Virus record (IMG/VR): IMGVR_UViG_3300025778_000037 | Location: 1-39,222 of that record | DNA: 39,222 bases | Reading direction: 5' to 3' (one strand) | From: a virus | Shown here: positions 38,577 through 39,222 of the stretch, one piece after another | Position numbering within the stretch: the first letter of the stretch is position 1 | How the letters are laid out: each line of letters begins with the position of its first letter | The notes under the pieces: model-generated | Database searches by the model: none | Seen by the model: only the letters and a program-made list of their open reading frames with translations | Told to the model about the DNA's origin: nothing | Translations under genes and position numbers: made by a program

Positions 38577-38825
38577 TTAACCCCAAGAAGAGCCGTTGTA
38601 AGTTTCTACTGAATTCGTCGTGGTATTGAATCTAATTTGACCCGTCACAGGCGATGCAGGACGTTGCGCAGTCGTACCTGTTGGCAAAAACAATCCACCA
38701 GTCGTTGAATCCGCATATGACAGCACGCCATTAGCAGCCTGTACGATCACCGACACGTTCGATGCCGTATCAACAGGGTTGACATCGATAGCGCCAAGCG
38801 AGCGAGCTCTGAGTCGAAGTCCCAT
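38577..38825 (-). CDS. small tail-fibre module protein
   Basis: An 82-residue paralogue of the neighbour: MGLRLRARSLGAIDVNPVDT, ASNVSVIVQAANGVLSYADS and the module FLPTGTTAQRPASPVTGQIR with ETYNGSSWG. The ATG at 38825 shares its first base with the preceding TAA; an upstream frame to 38840 lacks a reason to be used. Confidence 0.62.
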   Translation of the reverse strand: MGLRLRARSLGAIDVNPVDTASNVSVIVQAANGVLSYADSTTGGLFLPTGTTAQRPASPVTGQIRFNTTTNSVETYNGSSWG

Positions 38826-39154
38826 TAGATGATCGCCCAAACAGAACCAGAGGGGATGGTGACAGTGATCCCAGAGTTGATGGTGATGGGCCCTGTCGAC
38901 ATCGCGTTGTAGTTCGTCGGCAACGTGTAGTTCGTCGTCACCGTCTGACCGTTCTGCACAAAAATCTGGTCGCCACCACCACCTGTCGCGCCGTTACCAA
39001 GGGCAACCACGACGCCTGAGCCGTTCTTTGTGTACAGCACGCGATCCGCGACGTTGATAGCAATCTCTGCCGTCTGCATGTTTGCAGCCAGAGGTGTATT
39101 GCCTGACGTGGTGCTGCTATACGGTACGAGGGGAGTGAAGCCAGTTTGTGCCAT
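38825..39154 (-). CDS. tail fibre component
   Basis: A 109-residue protein, MAQTGFTPLVPYSSTTSGNT followed by PLAANMQTAEIAINVADRVL, YTKNGSGVVVALG, and TLPTNYNAMSTGPITINSGI. The SSTxGxxPxAANxxxxEIAINxxDxxLYxKxGxG pattern is the usual N-terminus of phage fibres and receptor-binding proteins. It is short here, so it may be an attachment base for the following modules. GAGG precedes the ATG. Confidence 0.65.
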   Translation of the reverse strand: MAQTGFTPLVPYSSTTSGNTPLAANMQTAEIAINVADRVLYTKNGSGVVVALGNGATGGGGDQIFVQNGQTVTTNYTLPTNYNAMSTGPITINSGITVTIPSGSVWAII

Positions 39155-39157
39155 GAT

Positions 39158-39222
39158 TTATGCCTCTGTTGGTGCTACCCAAGGCAATGGAGCAGGTTGG
39201 GGTGTAGGGATTTTCTGTGCAT
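39158..39222 (-). CDS. C-terminal end of an unidentified gene (cut by window edge)
   Basis: A frame open to the window edge ends AQKIPTPQPAPLPWVAPTEA with TAA at 39160-39158. The Pro/Ala-rich tail does not identify the family; small proteins with such Pro-rich ends occur beside phage tail fibres. Confidence 0.5.
   Translation of the reverse strand, partial: AQKIPTPQPAPLPWVAPTEA

Larger units (their letters stand above)
35839..38825 (-). repeat. five tandem genes sharing the GTTAQRPASP...YNGSxW module
   Basis: The same module of about 35 residues (GTTAQRPxxP, 3-4 residues, [RW]xNTT, ExYNGSxW) is encoded near 35860-35950, 36800-36890, 38115-38210, 38325-38430 and 38580-38690. At DNA level the copies share a GCAGG(A/T)CGTTG core near 35924, 38185, 38398 and 38655, and a diverged version near 36861. 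This could be produced by repeated duplication and body exchange. Confidence 0.7.

Noticed and set aside
35839-38825. CRISPR-like array from recurring GCAGGACGTTG cores
   Set aside because: Copies are irregularly spaced by 200 to 1300 bp, diverged and encode the same protein module.
35839-38825. Diversity-generating retroelement acting on the fibre genes
   Set aside because: No reverse transcriptase or template repeat is visible in the window.

Overview
The window is part of a tailed double-stranded DNA bacteriophage genome. It shows a terminase pair, the start of a portal protein, head-tail adaptor and tail hub proteins, tail-fibre genes, a holin/endolysin lysis cassette, replication and recombination genes, and long chains of tiny genes with ATGA overlaps. 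The P22 gp4-like adaptor and gp10-like hub protein, with no tape measure or sheath in view, suggest a short-tailed phage. The GH19 endolysin and GTA-type three-TM holin suggest a Gram-negative host. I see no integrase, tRNA, rRNA, transposase or CRISPR array. Both window ends cut through genes. All but eight genes lie on the minus strand.

Right half (39222 to 23163, minus): small tail-fibre genes sharing a GTTAQRPASP module and two glycine-rich adhesin-like proteins; then small accessory proteins, a coiled-coil membrane protein, holin(s) and endolysin; then adaptor, tail fibre, hub protein and four large Ala/Gln/Gly-rich virion proteins with an AT-rich HNH endonuclease between them. A strong intrinsic terminator at 23107-23133 ends this leftward transcript.

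Early region (about 20.3 kb): a face-to-face promoter pair drives a rightward operon (three small proteins, SSB-like protein, HNH endonuclease, DEDD exonuclease, two small proteins) and a leftward YdaS/Cro-like regulator. Below it lie a ParB-like protein, SF2 helicase, Toprim primase, RuvC-like resolvase, a second HNH endonuclease, a C5 DNA methyltransferase, a CmoA-like methyltransferase and about twenty small genes down to 6384. Several of these promoters carry GTTAA half-sites, two as a GTTAA-N7-TTAAC palindrome over the -10 box. Three genes share a fixed 26-nt leader.

Between the early genes and the terminase operon is an 830-bp gene-free stretch (5554-6383) full of minus-strand RNA structure: a cloverleaf-like fold, a terminator, then a consensus-like promoter followed within about 120 nt by a Y-shaped structure ending in U7. 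This is either a phage small RNA or a leader like the lambda 6S RNA/tR' arrangement that gates late transcription. Left of it (5553 to 1) come a Lar-like zinc protein, a small protein, terminase small and large subunits, an 875-aa multi-domain protein (zincin plus ADP-ribosyltransferase-like domain) and the portal N-terminus.

The strongest candidates for something new are the structured RNA unit at 5954-6106, the zincin/ART protein, the shared operator and leader system, and the serial tail-fibre cassettes.
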